Of a stretch of DNA of 64,000 nt, positions 25,331 through 32,835 are shown piece by piece. Where the stretch lies: the NCBI GenBank assembly GCA_030681895.1, contig JAUXRI010000296.1, forward strand, positions 1 to 64,000. Reading direction: 5' to 3'. Under the pieces are notes generated by a model, which saw only the letters and a list, made by a program, of their open reading frames with translations, made no database searches and was not told where the DNA came from. Positions within the stretch are counted from its first letter, which is position 1; each line of letters starts with the position of its first letter. Source of the DNA: Myxococcales bacterium (GTDB taxonomy: Bacteria; Myxococcota; Myxococcia; Myxococcales; Myxococcaceae). The translations under genes and the position numbers were made by a program.

Positions 25331-27276
25331 GGAACCTGGTCACCAGATCCACCCAGGTGCTCTTCGACCTGTTGGTGCTCTCGGCGGCCTTGTTCGTCGC
25401 CTTTCTGGTGCGTTTTGAGGGTGAACTCCCGCTTCAGATGCTCAAGCGTCTGCTCTTCCTCTGGCCCTATGTCGTCGCCTTTGAGTACGCGGTGCTGGTC
25501 GCGTTTGGCGTGCCGAAGTTCGCGTGGAGCTACTTCGGTCTTCGCGAGACCACCCGGGTGCTCGGCGCGACGGCGGCGGCTTCCGCGGTACTCGCAGTCG
25601 TTCGGCTCGTTGCAGCCAGCCTCCTCGATCAGTTTGGCTACGCCCAATACGCCGTGATCCCGCTTGGGGTGCTGGTCGCCAACCTCGCCGCCGCGTTCCT
25701 CGGCGTGGCGGGAATTCGAGTGTTGCGACGGCTTCAGGTCGAGCAGCAGCAGAGCCAACGCCGACGGAGCCCGTCGACGGCGATGGTGCGGACGATGCTC
25801 GTCGGTGCCGGACAGGCCGGGCTGATGGTCGCCAAAGAGATCGCGACCCGGCCCGATCTCGGCATCGACCCCATCGGCTTCATCGATGACGATCCCTCCA
25901 AGCTCGGCAAGGTCGTGCACGGCCTTCAGGTCCTGGGAACGAGCGCTGACCTCGTTCGTTTGTGCCGACAGCACGAGGCGAAGCAGGGCCTGGTCACGAT
26001 CGCCAACGCGCCGGGCAAGGACCTTCGCCGAATCAAGGCGCTCTGCGACGAGGCTGGCATCACCGCCAAGATCATTCCCGGCATCTACGAGATCGTCGGA
26101 GGGCAGGTGAACCTCTCGAGAATTCGCGGGCTGAGCATCGAAGACCTGCTCAGGCGTGAGGCCGTGGTGCTCGAGACCGAGTCGATCTCCGAAGCGATCC
26201 GCGGCCGGGTGGTGCTGGTGACTGGCGCGGGCGGGAGCATCGGCGCCGAGCTGTGTCGGCAGATTTGCCGGTTCTCGCCGTCAGCACTCGTGCTCGTCGA
26301 GCAGGCCGAGAACAACCTCTTCCACATTCATCGTGAGCTGGTCGCATCGTTTCCCGCGCTCAGCACGGCGATCACCCCCTGCGTCGCCGACATCTGCGAC
26401 GCGGCGCGGGTCGACTCGGTCTTCCGGGCCCACCGGCCGTCGATCGTCTTTCACGCCGCGGCGCACAAGCACGTGCCGATGATGGAGTGGAACCCCGGCG
26501 AGGCGGTGAAGAACAACGTGTTCGGCACCCGTACGCTGGCCGACGCGTCGCATGCGCACGGCGTTGGCCAGTTCGTCATGATCTCGACCGACAAAGCCGT
26601 CAACCCGACCTCGGTGATGGGCGTTTCGAAGCGCTGCGCCGAGGTCTACATTCAGTCTCTCTCGCAGAGCAGCGAGACCCGCTTCGTGACGGTGCGCTTC
26701 GGGAACGTGCTCGGCTCAGCGGGGAGCGTGATTCCGCTGTTCCAGGAGCAGATCGCCCGTGGCGGGCCGGTCATGGTGACGCACCCGGAGATGAAACGGT
26801 ACTTCATGACGATCCCCGAGGCCTGTCAGCTCGTGCTTCAGGCGGGCAGCATGGGCAAGGGCGGGGAGATCTTCGTCCTCGACATGGGCGAGCCGGTGAA
26901 GATCGTCGACCTCGCGCGAGATCTGATCACCCTGTCTGGCCTCCGCGTCGGAGAGGACATCGAGATCGAGTTCAGCGGGATCCGCCCAGGGGAGAAGCTG
27001 TTCGAGGAGCTCTCGGTCGCAGGCGAGCAGCTCGACAAGACGAGGCACCCGAAAATCTTCGTCGGCAGATTTCGCCCGCACGAGCTCGAAGCTGTGAAGC
27101 AGGCGCTCGCTGAGCTCCGCACGCTCGCTGACTCGGGTGGTGCAGATCAGATTCGCGAGAAGTTCCGGCAGATCGTCCCGGAGTACACGCCGGACGCAGG
27201 CTCGAGCACGACGGCAAGGCAGGAGACCCTCGAGGCTCGACCCACGGTCGCGCAGGTCACGGTGCCCTCGACCTAG
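25327..27276 (+). CDS. Membrane-bound nucleotide-sugar 4,6-dehydratase (PglF/WbpM/CapD-like)
   Basis: 649 residues. Four N-terminal membrane segments (about residues 8-125) are followed by a CoA-binding-like Rossmann domain (MLVGAGQAGLMVAKEI) and the SDR dehydratase domain (VVLVTGAGGSIGAELC, HAAAHKHVPMME, STDKAVNPTSVMGVSK, RFGNVLGSAGSVIP, RPGEKLFEEL). The usual catalytic Tyr is replaced by Met431, with Lys435 kept; this SMK triad is normal for WbpM and PglF. The predicted reaction is UDP-GlcNAc to UDP-4-keto-6-deoxy-GlcNAc. With the genes at 22584, 23329 and 24209 it completes a bacillosamine-type route. Its TAG stop shares the CTAG at 27273-27276 with the convergent epimerase gene. Confidence 0.93.
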   Translation: MRNLVTRSTQVLFDLLVLSAALFVAFLVRFEGELPLQMLKRLLFLWPYVVAFEYAVLVAFGVPKFAWSYFGLRETTRVLGATAAASAVLAVVRLVAASLLDQFGYAQYAVIPLGVLVANLAAAFLGVAGIRVLRRLQVEQQQSQRRRSPSTAMVRTMLVGAGQAGLMVAKEIATRPDLGIDPIGFIDDDPSKLGKVVHGLQVLGTSADLVRLCRQHEAKQGLVTIANAPGKDLRRIKALCDEAGITAKIIPGIYEIVGGQVNLSRIRGLSIEDLLRREAVVLETESISEAIRGRVVLVTGAGGSIGAELCRQICRFSPSALVLVEQAENNLFHIHRELVASFPALSTAITPCVADICDAARVDSVFRAHRPSIVFHAAAHKHVPMMEWNPGEAVKNNVFGTRTLADASHAHGVGQFVMISTDKAVNPTSVMGVSKRCAEVYIQSLSQSSETRFVTVRFGNVLGSAGSVIPLFQEQIARGGPVMVTHPEMKRYFMTIPEACQLVLQAGSMGKGGEIFVLDMGEPVKIVDLARDLITLSGLRVGEDIEIEFSGIRPGEKLFEELSVAGEQLDKTRHPKIFVGRFRPHELEAVKQALAELRTLADSGGADQIREKFRQIVPEYTPDAGSSTTARQETLEARPTVAQVTVPST

Positions 27277-28391
27277 GCCCGCGGGCCGTCAGCTTTCGGC
27301 TTCGGCGTGCCCGCGAGGAAACGTTCGACGGCGTCGACGATGCGCTCCGCAGCCCGGCCATCCCAGCCTTCGGGAATACGCCCGCCCTTGCCCCGCCCAG
27401 CGAGGATCTCGTCGACCTCGTGGGAGATCTTGCCGACATCGAGGCCGACGATGACGTTTGTGCCTTCGCTGACGGTGATGGGCCGCTCAGTGCCCTCTCG
27501 CATGGTGAGGCAGGGCACGCCGAGCGCGGTCGACTCCTCTTGAATACCGCCGGAGTCCGTCGCGATGACCTTCGCGTTCGCCATCAAGGTGACGAAGTCG
27601 CTGTAGCCGAGCGGGGCAACGGGCTTCAGGTTCGCGATCGAGTCGAGCCGAGGCCGGAGTCCGAGAGAATCGATGCGGGCCGTCGTGCGTGGGTGAATCG
27701 GGAACAAGACGGGGAGCCGTTTCGCGATCGCCTCGACCGCTGACAGGGTCGCCGTGAGGGCGTCGAGCGAATCGACGTTGGCCGGCCGATGGAGGGTGAC
27801 GAGCGCGAAGCCCTGGCGTTCGAGTGAGAGGCGGGCGAGGGCGTCGGTCTCGCTCTTTCGCGACCGATGAAGGGAGTCGATCATCACGTTGCCCACGAAG
27901 ATGACGCGTTCGTCGGGGATGCCCTCGGCTTTGAGGTTGGGCAGGGCGTCGCGCGACGGGGTCAGCAGGAGGTCCGACAGCTGGTCGGTGAGGATCCGGT
28001 TGACCTCTTCCGGCATCGTCCAGTCGCGGGAGCGCAGACCCGCCTCGACGTGAATGACGGGGATCTGGAGCTTCGTCGCTGCCAGCGCTGCCGAGAGCGT
28101 GCTCGTGACGTCACCCACCACGAGGATGGCGCGGGGGCGGTGTGCCAGCAGGTCCTTCTCGACCCCGACGAGGACAGCGGCCGTCTGCTCCGCGTGGGTG
28201 CCGCCGCCCGTCTTGAGGACGACGTCGGGCGCAGGGATTCCAAGGTCACGGAAGAACACGTCGCTCATCTGCTCGTCGAAGTGCTGGCCGGTGTGGACCA
28301 GACGGACCGGCAGCTTTCTGGCGTCGAGCACGCGCCGAATGGGCGCGATCTTCATGAAGTTGGGGCGGGTGCCGGCGATGAGTGTGATCAC
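27273..28391 (-). CDS. wecB: UDP-N-acetylglucosamine 2-epimerase, non-hydrolysing type
   Basis: 372 residues from GTG. Family landmarks are all present: LIAGTRPNFMKIAPI, HTGQHFDEQMS, VVGDVTSTLSAALAA, VIHVEAGLRS with the catalytic Glu, MPEEVNRILTDQLSD, VTLHRPANVD, FPIHPRT and ATDSGGIQEESTALGVPCLTMREGTERPIT. It interconverts UDP-GlcNAc and UDP-ManNAc. No ManNAc dehydrogenase is seen nearby, so UDP-ManNAc may be used directly or elsewhere. It is divergent from the nonulosonate operon, across 144 bases, and converges on the pglF-like gene with overlapping stops. Confidence 0.93.
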   Translation of the reverse strand: MITLIAGTRPNFMKIAPIRRVLDARKLPVRLVHTGQHFDEQMSDVFFRDLGIPAPDVVLKTGGGTHAEQTAAVLVGVEKDLLAHRPRAILVVGDVTSTLSAALAATKLQIPVIHVEAGLRSRDWTMPEEVNRILTDQLSDLLLTPSRDALPNLKAEGIPDERVIFVGNVMIDSLHRSRKSETDALARLSLERQGFALVTLHRPANVDSLDALTATLSAVEAIAKRLPVLFPIHPRTTARIDSLGLRPRLDSIANLKPVAPLGYSDFVTLMANAKVIATDSGGIQEESTALGVPCLTMREGTERPITVSEGTNVIVGLDVGKISHEVDEILAGRGKGGRIPEGWDGRAAERIVDAVERFLAGTPKPKADGPRA

Positions 28392-28535
28392 GGAGGTGCT
28401 TGCAACATGTCAGAGACGCTGCGTGGAAGCAGGGGCTTTCGCGCCGTTGGTGTCACCTCTCGCGCGCGTGATTCGACCTGTCTTCGGGCACGAGAAACGT
28501 TGAATCTCCCTCATGGTTCGTGGCACGCAGTCCCC

Positions 28536-29585
28536 ATGAGTCAGCTCGACTTCATCGACAAGAAGGTCGTGCTCGTCACCGGCGCGGCAGGCACCATTGG
28601 GAGCGCGCTCTGCGAACGACTCGCACCCCGAGTTCGAGCCCTGCGCTGCCTCGACCACTCCGAGAACGATCTCTTCTTTCTGAACCAGCGGCTGCAGTCG
28701 GTCGGTGCGCCGGTCGCGCCGTTCATCGGCGACGTGCGAGACATGGACAGGCTCCGCTTCGCGTTGAGCGGCGTCGACGTCGTGTTCCACACCGCCGCGC
28801 TGAAGCACGTGGGCCTCGGCGAGTACAACCCCTTCGAGATCGTCCAGACCAACCTCATCGGGGTGAACAACGTCATTCGCGCCTCGTTGGAAGCGAACGT
28901 GGAGCGCGTCGTCTTCACGTCGTCGGACAAGGCGGTGAACCCGACCAACGTCATGGGCGCCTCGAAGATGATGGGTGAGCGGCTCGTCGCCGCCGCCAAC
29001 GAGATTCGCGGCACGCACCGCACGCGCTTCGCTGCGGTCCGCTTCGGGAACGTGATCGGGTCGAGGGGCTCCGTGGTGCCGATCTTCGCGGGCCAGATGC
29101 TCCGCGGTGAGCCCGTGACCCTCACGGACGCGGGAATGACCCGCTACGTCATGACCATCGCCGAGGCCGGCTCGCTCGTCATCGAGGCCGGCGCGCAGGC
29201 GAAAGGCGGCGAAGTCTTCGTCACCAAGATGCGGGCCCTCAAGGTGCTGGATCTCGCGCACGCGATGTGGGCGATCCTCAAGGGCGCTGGTGAGCCGCGG
29301 CTGAACTTCATCGGGCCCCGCGCTGGAGAGAAGCTCTTCGAAGAGTTGATCTCGACCGACGAGATGAGTCGAACGGTCGAGCTGGAGCGCCTGCTCGTCG
29401 TCCTCTCCCCGAACGCCGAGAAGTACGGCGGGGCGACGGCCGAGAACCTCTCTGGCGCAAAGCCGGTCACCCGCGAGTGGCACTCGGGCAAAGACCACCT
29501 CATGAGCCGTGCCGACATCGTGACGTACCTGCAGACGCACAAGGTGCTCGAGCCCTTCCTGCAGAGTGGGGGGCTGCTGCCGTGA
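28536..29585 (+). CDS. Soluble UDP-sugar 4,6-dehydratase with Met in place of catalytic Tyr (PseB position)
   Basis: 349 residues from the ATG at 28536. Short soluble form: VVLVTGAAGTIGSALCERL, FIGDVRDMDRLRFAL, HTAALKHVGLGEYNP, SSDKAVNPTNVMGASK, RFGNVIGSRGSVVP and GPRAGEKLFEEL. It stands where PseB would be expected, before PseC and PseG. PseB has Tyr in the YxxxK motif, but here residue 140 is Met with Lys144, as in the membrane-bound PglF/WbpM group. It could therefore make the 4-keto sugar without the C5 inversion of PseB. It ends in a GTGA overlap with the next SDR gene, which might supply the missing step. Confidence 0.88.
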   Translation: MSQLDFIDKKVVLVTGAAGTIGSALCERLAPRVRALRCLDHSENDLFFLNQRLQSVGAPVAPFIGDVRDMDRLRFALSGVDVVFHTAALKHVGLGEYNPFEIVQTNLIGVNNVIRASLEANVERVVFTSSDKAVNPTNVMGASKMMGERLVAAANEIRGTHRTRFAAVRFGNVIGSRGSVVPIFAGQMLRGEPVTLTDAGMTRYVMTIAEAGSLVIEAGAQAKGGEVFVTKMRALKVLDLAHAMWAILKGAGEPRLNFIGPRAGEKLFEELISTDEMSRTVELERLLVVLSPNAEKYGGATAENLSGAKPVTREWHSGKDHLMSRADIVTYLQTHKVLEPFLQSGGLLP

Positions 29586-30604
29586 AGTGTCTCGTGACGG
29601 GTGGAGCCGGTTTCATCGGCCGGTGGGTCGTGGCTCGGTTGCTCCAGGATGGCCACGAGGTGACGGCGCTCGACGATCTCTCGAACGGTCGAAAGCAGAA
29701 CCTCGCCGAGCTCGAGGGCGCGAAGGGCTTCAACGGGCTGGTGCACGGCGACCTCACGCGCGCCGACGTCCTCGACCCACTCTTCAAGCAGTCGTGGGAC
29801 CTCGTGCTCCACCTCGGCGCGTCGATTCACGTGCAGAAGTCCATCGATGATCCCGAGCCGACGTTCCGCAACGACGCCATCGGCACCTTCCGCGTACTCG
29901 AGGCGTGTCGAAGGCAGTACTTCACCCAGAACGGCCTTGATCTCGACGCGAAGCACTTCGACTTCGATCGCGACGTGCCGAAGCTCAAGGTGCGCAGTCC
30001 CCGCGTCGCCGTGATGTCGACCTGCATGGTCTACGACCTGGCTGGCGGTCAGGCGATCAAGGAGAGCCACCCGTACCGACCGGCGTCTCCATACGCGGCC
30101 GCGAAGATCGGCGCCGACATGCTGGCGCTCTCGTACTTCCACGCGTACCGCATGCCGGTCGCCGTGGTTCGGCCCTTCAACACGTACGGCCCGTTCCAGA
30201 AGAGCAACTCCGAAGGCGGAGTCGTCTCGATCTTCCTGAAGCGCGACCTCGCGAACGAGCCGCTCCTCGTCAAGGGCTCGGGCGAGCAGACCCGCGACCT
30301 GCTCTACGTCGAAGACTGCGCGGAGTTCGTGGTGCGCGCCGCACAATCGGAGAAGACCGAGGGCAAGGTCGTCAACGCCGGCACTGGTCGTGACGTCTCG
30401 GTGAACCAGCTGGCGGCCATCTGCTGCTCGGCTGGAAACCGCGTCGACCGCGTCGCGCACGATCATCCCCAGGCGGAGATCATGAAGCTGTGCTGCGACC
30501 CGTCGCTCGCGAAGGACCTCATCGGGTGGACGCCATCGACGACGCTCGAAGCCGGCGTGGCGAAGACGCGAGCGTGGCTAGCGAACAACCGCTGGGCATG
30601 GTGA
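29582..30604 (+). CDS. NAD-dependent epimerase/dehydratase (extended SDR)
   Basis: 340 residues from GTG in a GTGA overlap. CLVTGGAGFIGRWVVARLL is the NAD-binding loop; LHLGASIHVQKSIDDP, SPYAAAKIGADML (Tyr171 and Lys175 of YxxxK), VVRPFNTYGPFQKSNSEGGVVSIF and TRDLLYVEDCAE are typical of sugar-nucleotide epimerases and dehydratases. An insert of about 25 charged residues (around DLDAKHFDFDRDVPKLKV) sits before the catalytic serine strand. Its place between a 4,6-dehydratase and PseC suggests that it acts on the 4-keto intermediate or supplies a second nucleotide sugar. The precise reaction cannot be told. Confidence 0.85.
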   Translation: MKCLVTGGAGFIGRWVVARLLQDGHEVTALDDLSNGRKQNLAELEGAKGFNGLVHGDLTRADVLDPLFKQSWDLVLHLGASIHVQKSIDDPEPTFRNDAIGTFRVLEACRRQYFTQNGLDLDAKHFDFDRDVPKLKVRSPRVAVMSTCMVYDLAGGQAIKESHPYRPASPYAAAKIGADMLALSYFHAYRMPVAVVRPFNTYGPFQKSNSEGGVVSIFLKRDLANEPLLVKGSGEQTRDLLYVEDCAEFVVRAAQSEKTEGKVVNAGTGRDVSVNQLAAICCSAGNRVDRVAHDHPQAEIMKLCCDPSLAKDLIGWTPSTTLEAGVAKTRAWLANNRWAW

Positions 30605-30613
30605 ACGAAAGCC

Positions 30614-31825
30614 ATGCTCCCCTACGGTAAGCAGGTCATCGAAGAAGACGACATCGCAGCGGTCGTCGAGCAACTCCGCTCCGACTGGCTCACGCAAGGC
30701 CCGACGGTCGCGAGGTTCGAAGAAGCGCTGTGTGGCCTCACCGGAGCGCGCTACGCCGTCGCAGTCTCGTCTGGTACGGCTGCGCTGCATCTGGCGGCGC
30801 TCGCGGCGGGCGTTCGTTCCGGTGACACCGGGCTCACCTCAGACGTGACCTTCGTCGCCTCGGCGAACTGCATCCGTTACGCGGGTGGTTCGCCCCGACT
30901 GGTCGACGTCGATCCCCGAACTGGGCACATCTCGCTCGAGGCGCTCCGGGCCGATGTCGCACGGCTGAAGTCGAAAGGGACGCCGCCAAAGGTCATCGTT
31001 CCAGTCGACTTCTCAGGCTCCGTCGCCGACCTCGAGGGAGTGCGGGCGATCGCGGACTCGGTTGGCGCCATCGTCATCGAGGACGCCGCCCATTCGCTGG
31101 GCGCGACCTACACCGCGCGCGACGGCGCGACCCGCAACGCGGCCAGCTGTGCCCACACGCAGATGGCGATTCTCTCGTTCCACCCGGTGAAGCACATCAC
31201 CACCGGCGAGGGCGGGGCGATCACCACGAACGACGAGGGCGCCTACCGCACGCTGCTCGAGCTCAGAACTCACGGCATCACGAAGGACCCGGCGAAGCTC
31301 AAGCAGGTGGACGGCCCCTGGTATTACGAGCAGCAGTCGCTCGGGTACCACTACCGGATCACGGACCTGCAGTGCGCGCTCGGCCTGTCGCAGGCGAAGA
31401 AGCTTGGGCGCTTCGTGGCCCGGCGGCGTGATCTTGCGGCGCGCTACGACAAGGCGTTTGCCTCGGGAGCCTTCCCCACGGTGGTGAGGCCGCTCGGGCA
31501 GCCGGCGGCGACCGTGTCCTCGTACCACCTCTACGTGATCAACCTCGTCGCACGCGCGGGTGAGACGCTCGCGCAGGTGTCACAGCGGCGGCGGGCGCTG
31601 TACGACGGCCTCCGCGAGAAGGGCATCGGGCCGCAGGTCCACTACATCCCCGTGCACCGGCAGCCCGACTTCGTCGCGGCGGGCCTCTCAAACGGCGACT
31701 TCCCGGGTGCCGACGCCTACTACGCCGGGTGCCTCAGCCTGCCGATGTTCCCCGGCATGGTGGACGGAGACGTCGAGCGGGTGGTTGACGCCGTCGGCTC
31801 CGTGCTCCTTCAGAACGCGTCGTGA
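30614..31825 (+). CDS. pseC: UDP-4-amino-4,6-dideoxy-N-acetyl-altrosamine transaminase (PseC-like)
   Basis: 403 residues. The N-terminus LPYGKQVIEEDDIAAVVEQL and the PLP site SFHPVKHITTGEGGAITTN, with Lys193 as the likely Schiff-base lysine, are closely PseC-like. Other landmarks are VAVSSGTAALHLA, DVTFVASANC, PVDFSGSVAD, IEDAAHSLGA, YHYRITDLQCALG and QVHYIPVHRQPDF. It adds the 4-amino group to the keto sugar in the nonulosonic acid pathway. Its stop overlaps the pseG start as GTGA. Confidence 0.92.
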   Translation: MLPYGKQVIEEDDIAAVVEQLRSDWLTQGPTVARFEEALCGLTGARYAVAVSSGTAALHLAALAAGVRSGDTGLTSDVTFVASANCIRYAGGSPRLVDVDPRTGHISLEALRADVARLKSKGTPPKVIVPVDFSGSVADLEGVRAIADSVGAIVIEDAAHSLGATYTARDGATRNAASCAHTQMAILSFHPVKHITTGEGGAITTNDEGAYRTLLELRTHGITKDPAKLKQVDGPWYYEQQSLGYHYRITDLQCALGLSQAKKLGRFVARRRDLAARYDKAFASGAFPTVVRPLGQPAATVSSYHLYVINLVARAGETLAQVSQRRRALYDGLREKGIGPQVHYIPVHRQPDFVAAGLSNGDFPGADAYYAGCLSLPMFPGMVDGDVERVVDAVGSVLLQNAS

Positions 31826-32835
31826 CGCCGAAGGTCCTTCTCATTCGGGCCGACGCGGGACCTTCTATCGGCGCTGGTCACCTCATGCGCATGCTCGCGC
31901 TCGCAGAAGCGTTTTGTGCGCACGGCGGCACCTTCGTCGTCGCTGGCACAGTGCCCTCGGCCTTCGTGCCCAGAATCGCAGCGATGGGTGGCACGGTCAT
32001 CGAACGCCCAGTGAATGAGGCCGATGGGCCGTGGACGATGGCAACGGCGCGGCATCTCGGTGCCCACGCAGTCGTCGCCGATGGCTACTCGTTCCCCGCC
32101 GACTTCCAGCGGCCGATCGTCGAGGCAGGCATCCCGCTCCTGGTGGTCGACGACAACGGCGAGAACGCGGAGTACCTGGCGCCGTTGGTCCTCAACCAGA
32201 ACGTCCACGCTGCTGACTCACAGTACGCGCGGCGCGCGGCGAACACGGAGCTGCTCCTCGGGCCGCGGTACGCCCTCATTCGTCGCGAGATTGTCGACGC
32301 GGCGTCACGAGCACTTCCCGGCAATCGCCCCGTGGAGCGCTGCCTGATGACGCTCGGAGGCGCCGACCCACTCGACCTCACCGGGCGAACGCTCCGACAT
32401 CGACGGCACCCCTCGTTCTCATGGTCCGTGTTGGTTGGTGGGGCGAACCCCCGCATGGCTGACTACGAGCGCGAGTTCGCCGACGTCGAGTTGGTGTTCA
32501 ACTCGACCCGATTCGCCGAGCACGCGCTTCGCTGCCAGTTGGCGTTCGCTGGCGCGGGCAGCACCGTCTGGGAGCTGGCGCTCCTCAACGTCCCTAGCGC
32601 AATCGTCGCCGTCGCCGACAACCAGGTGCAGCTCGCCGAGCGCCTCGCAGCGCTTGGGGCGGTCGAGTACTTCGGTGACGCGCGCGAGGTGGGATCACCG
32701 GAGTCGTGGCTCGAAGGGCTCGAAGCCCTGGCGAGCTCGCCAGAACGGCGTCGAAGGCTGATCGACTCGGCGCGTGCAATCGTCGATGGTTCAGGCGCCG
32801 AGCGCGTCGTGCAGAAACTCTTGGAGGTCGTCTGA
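31822..32835 (+). CDS. pseG: UDP-2,4-diacetamido-2,4,6-trideoxy-sugar hydrolase (PseG-like)
   Basis: 337 residues from GTG. It opens with LLIRADAGPSIGAGHLMRMLALAEAF; the R-x-D and GxGHxxR elements define PseG. Later features are LLVVDDNGE, LVLNQNVHA, LLGPRYALIRRE, LMTLGGADP and LAFAGAGSTVWELALLNVPS. PseG hydrolyses the UDP bond without epimerisation and so differs from the NeuC/LegG hydrolysing epimerases. Its presence argues for a pseudaminic- rather than legionaminic-type configuration. TGATG joins it to the next gene. Confidence 0.9.
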   Translation: MTPKVLLIRADAGPSIGAGHLMRMLALAEAFCAHGGTFVVAGTVPSAFVPRIAAMGGTVIERPVNEADGPWTMATARHLGAHAVVADGYSFPADFQRPIVEAGIPLLVVDDNGENAEYLAPLVLNQNVHAADSQYARRAANTELLLGPRYALIRREIVDAASRALPGNRPVERCLMTLGGADPLDLTGRTLRHRRHPSFSWSVLVGGANPRMADYEREFADVELVFNSTRFAEHALRCQLAFAGAGSTVWELALLNVPSAIVAVADNQVQLAERLAALGAVEYFGDAREVGSPESWLEGLEALASSPERRRRLIDSARAIVDGSGAERVVQKLLEVV

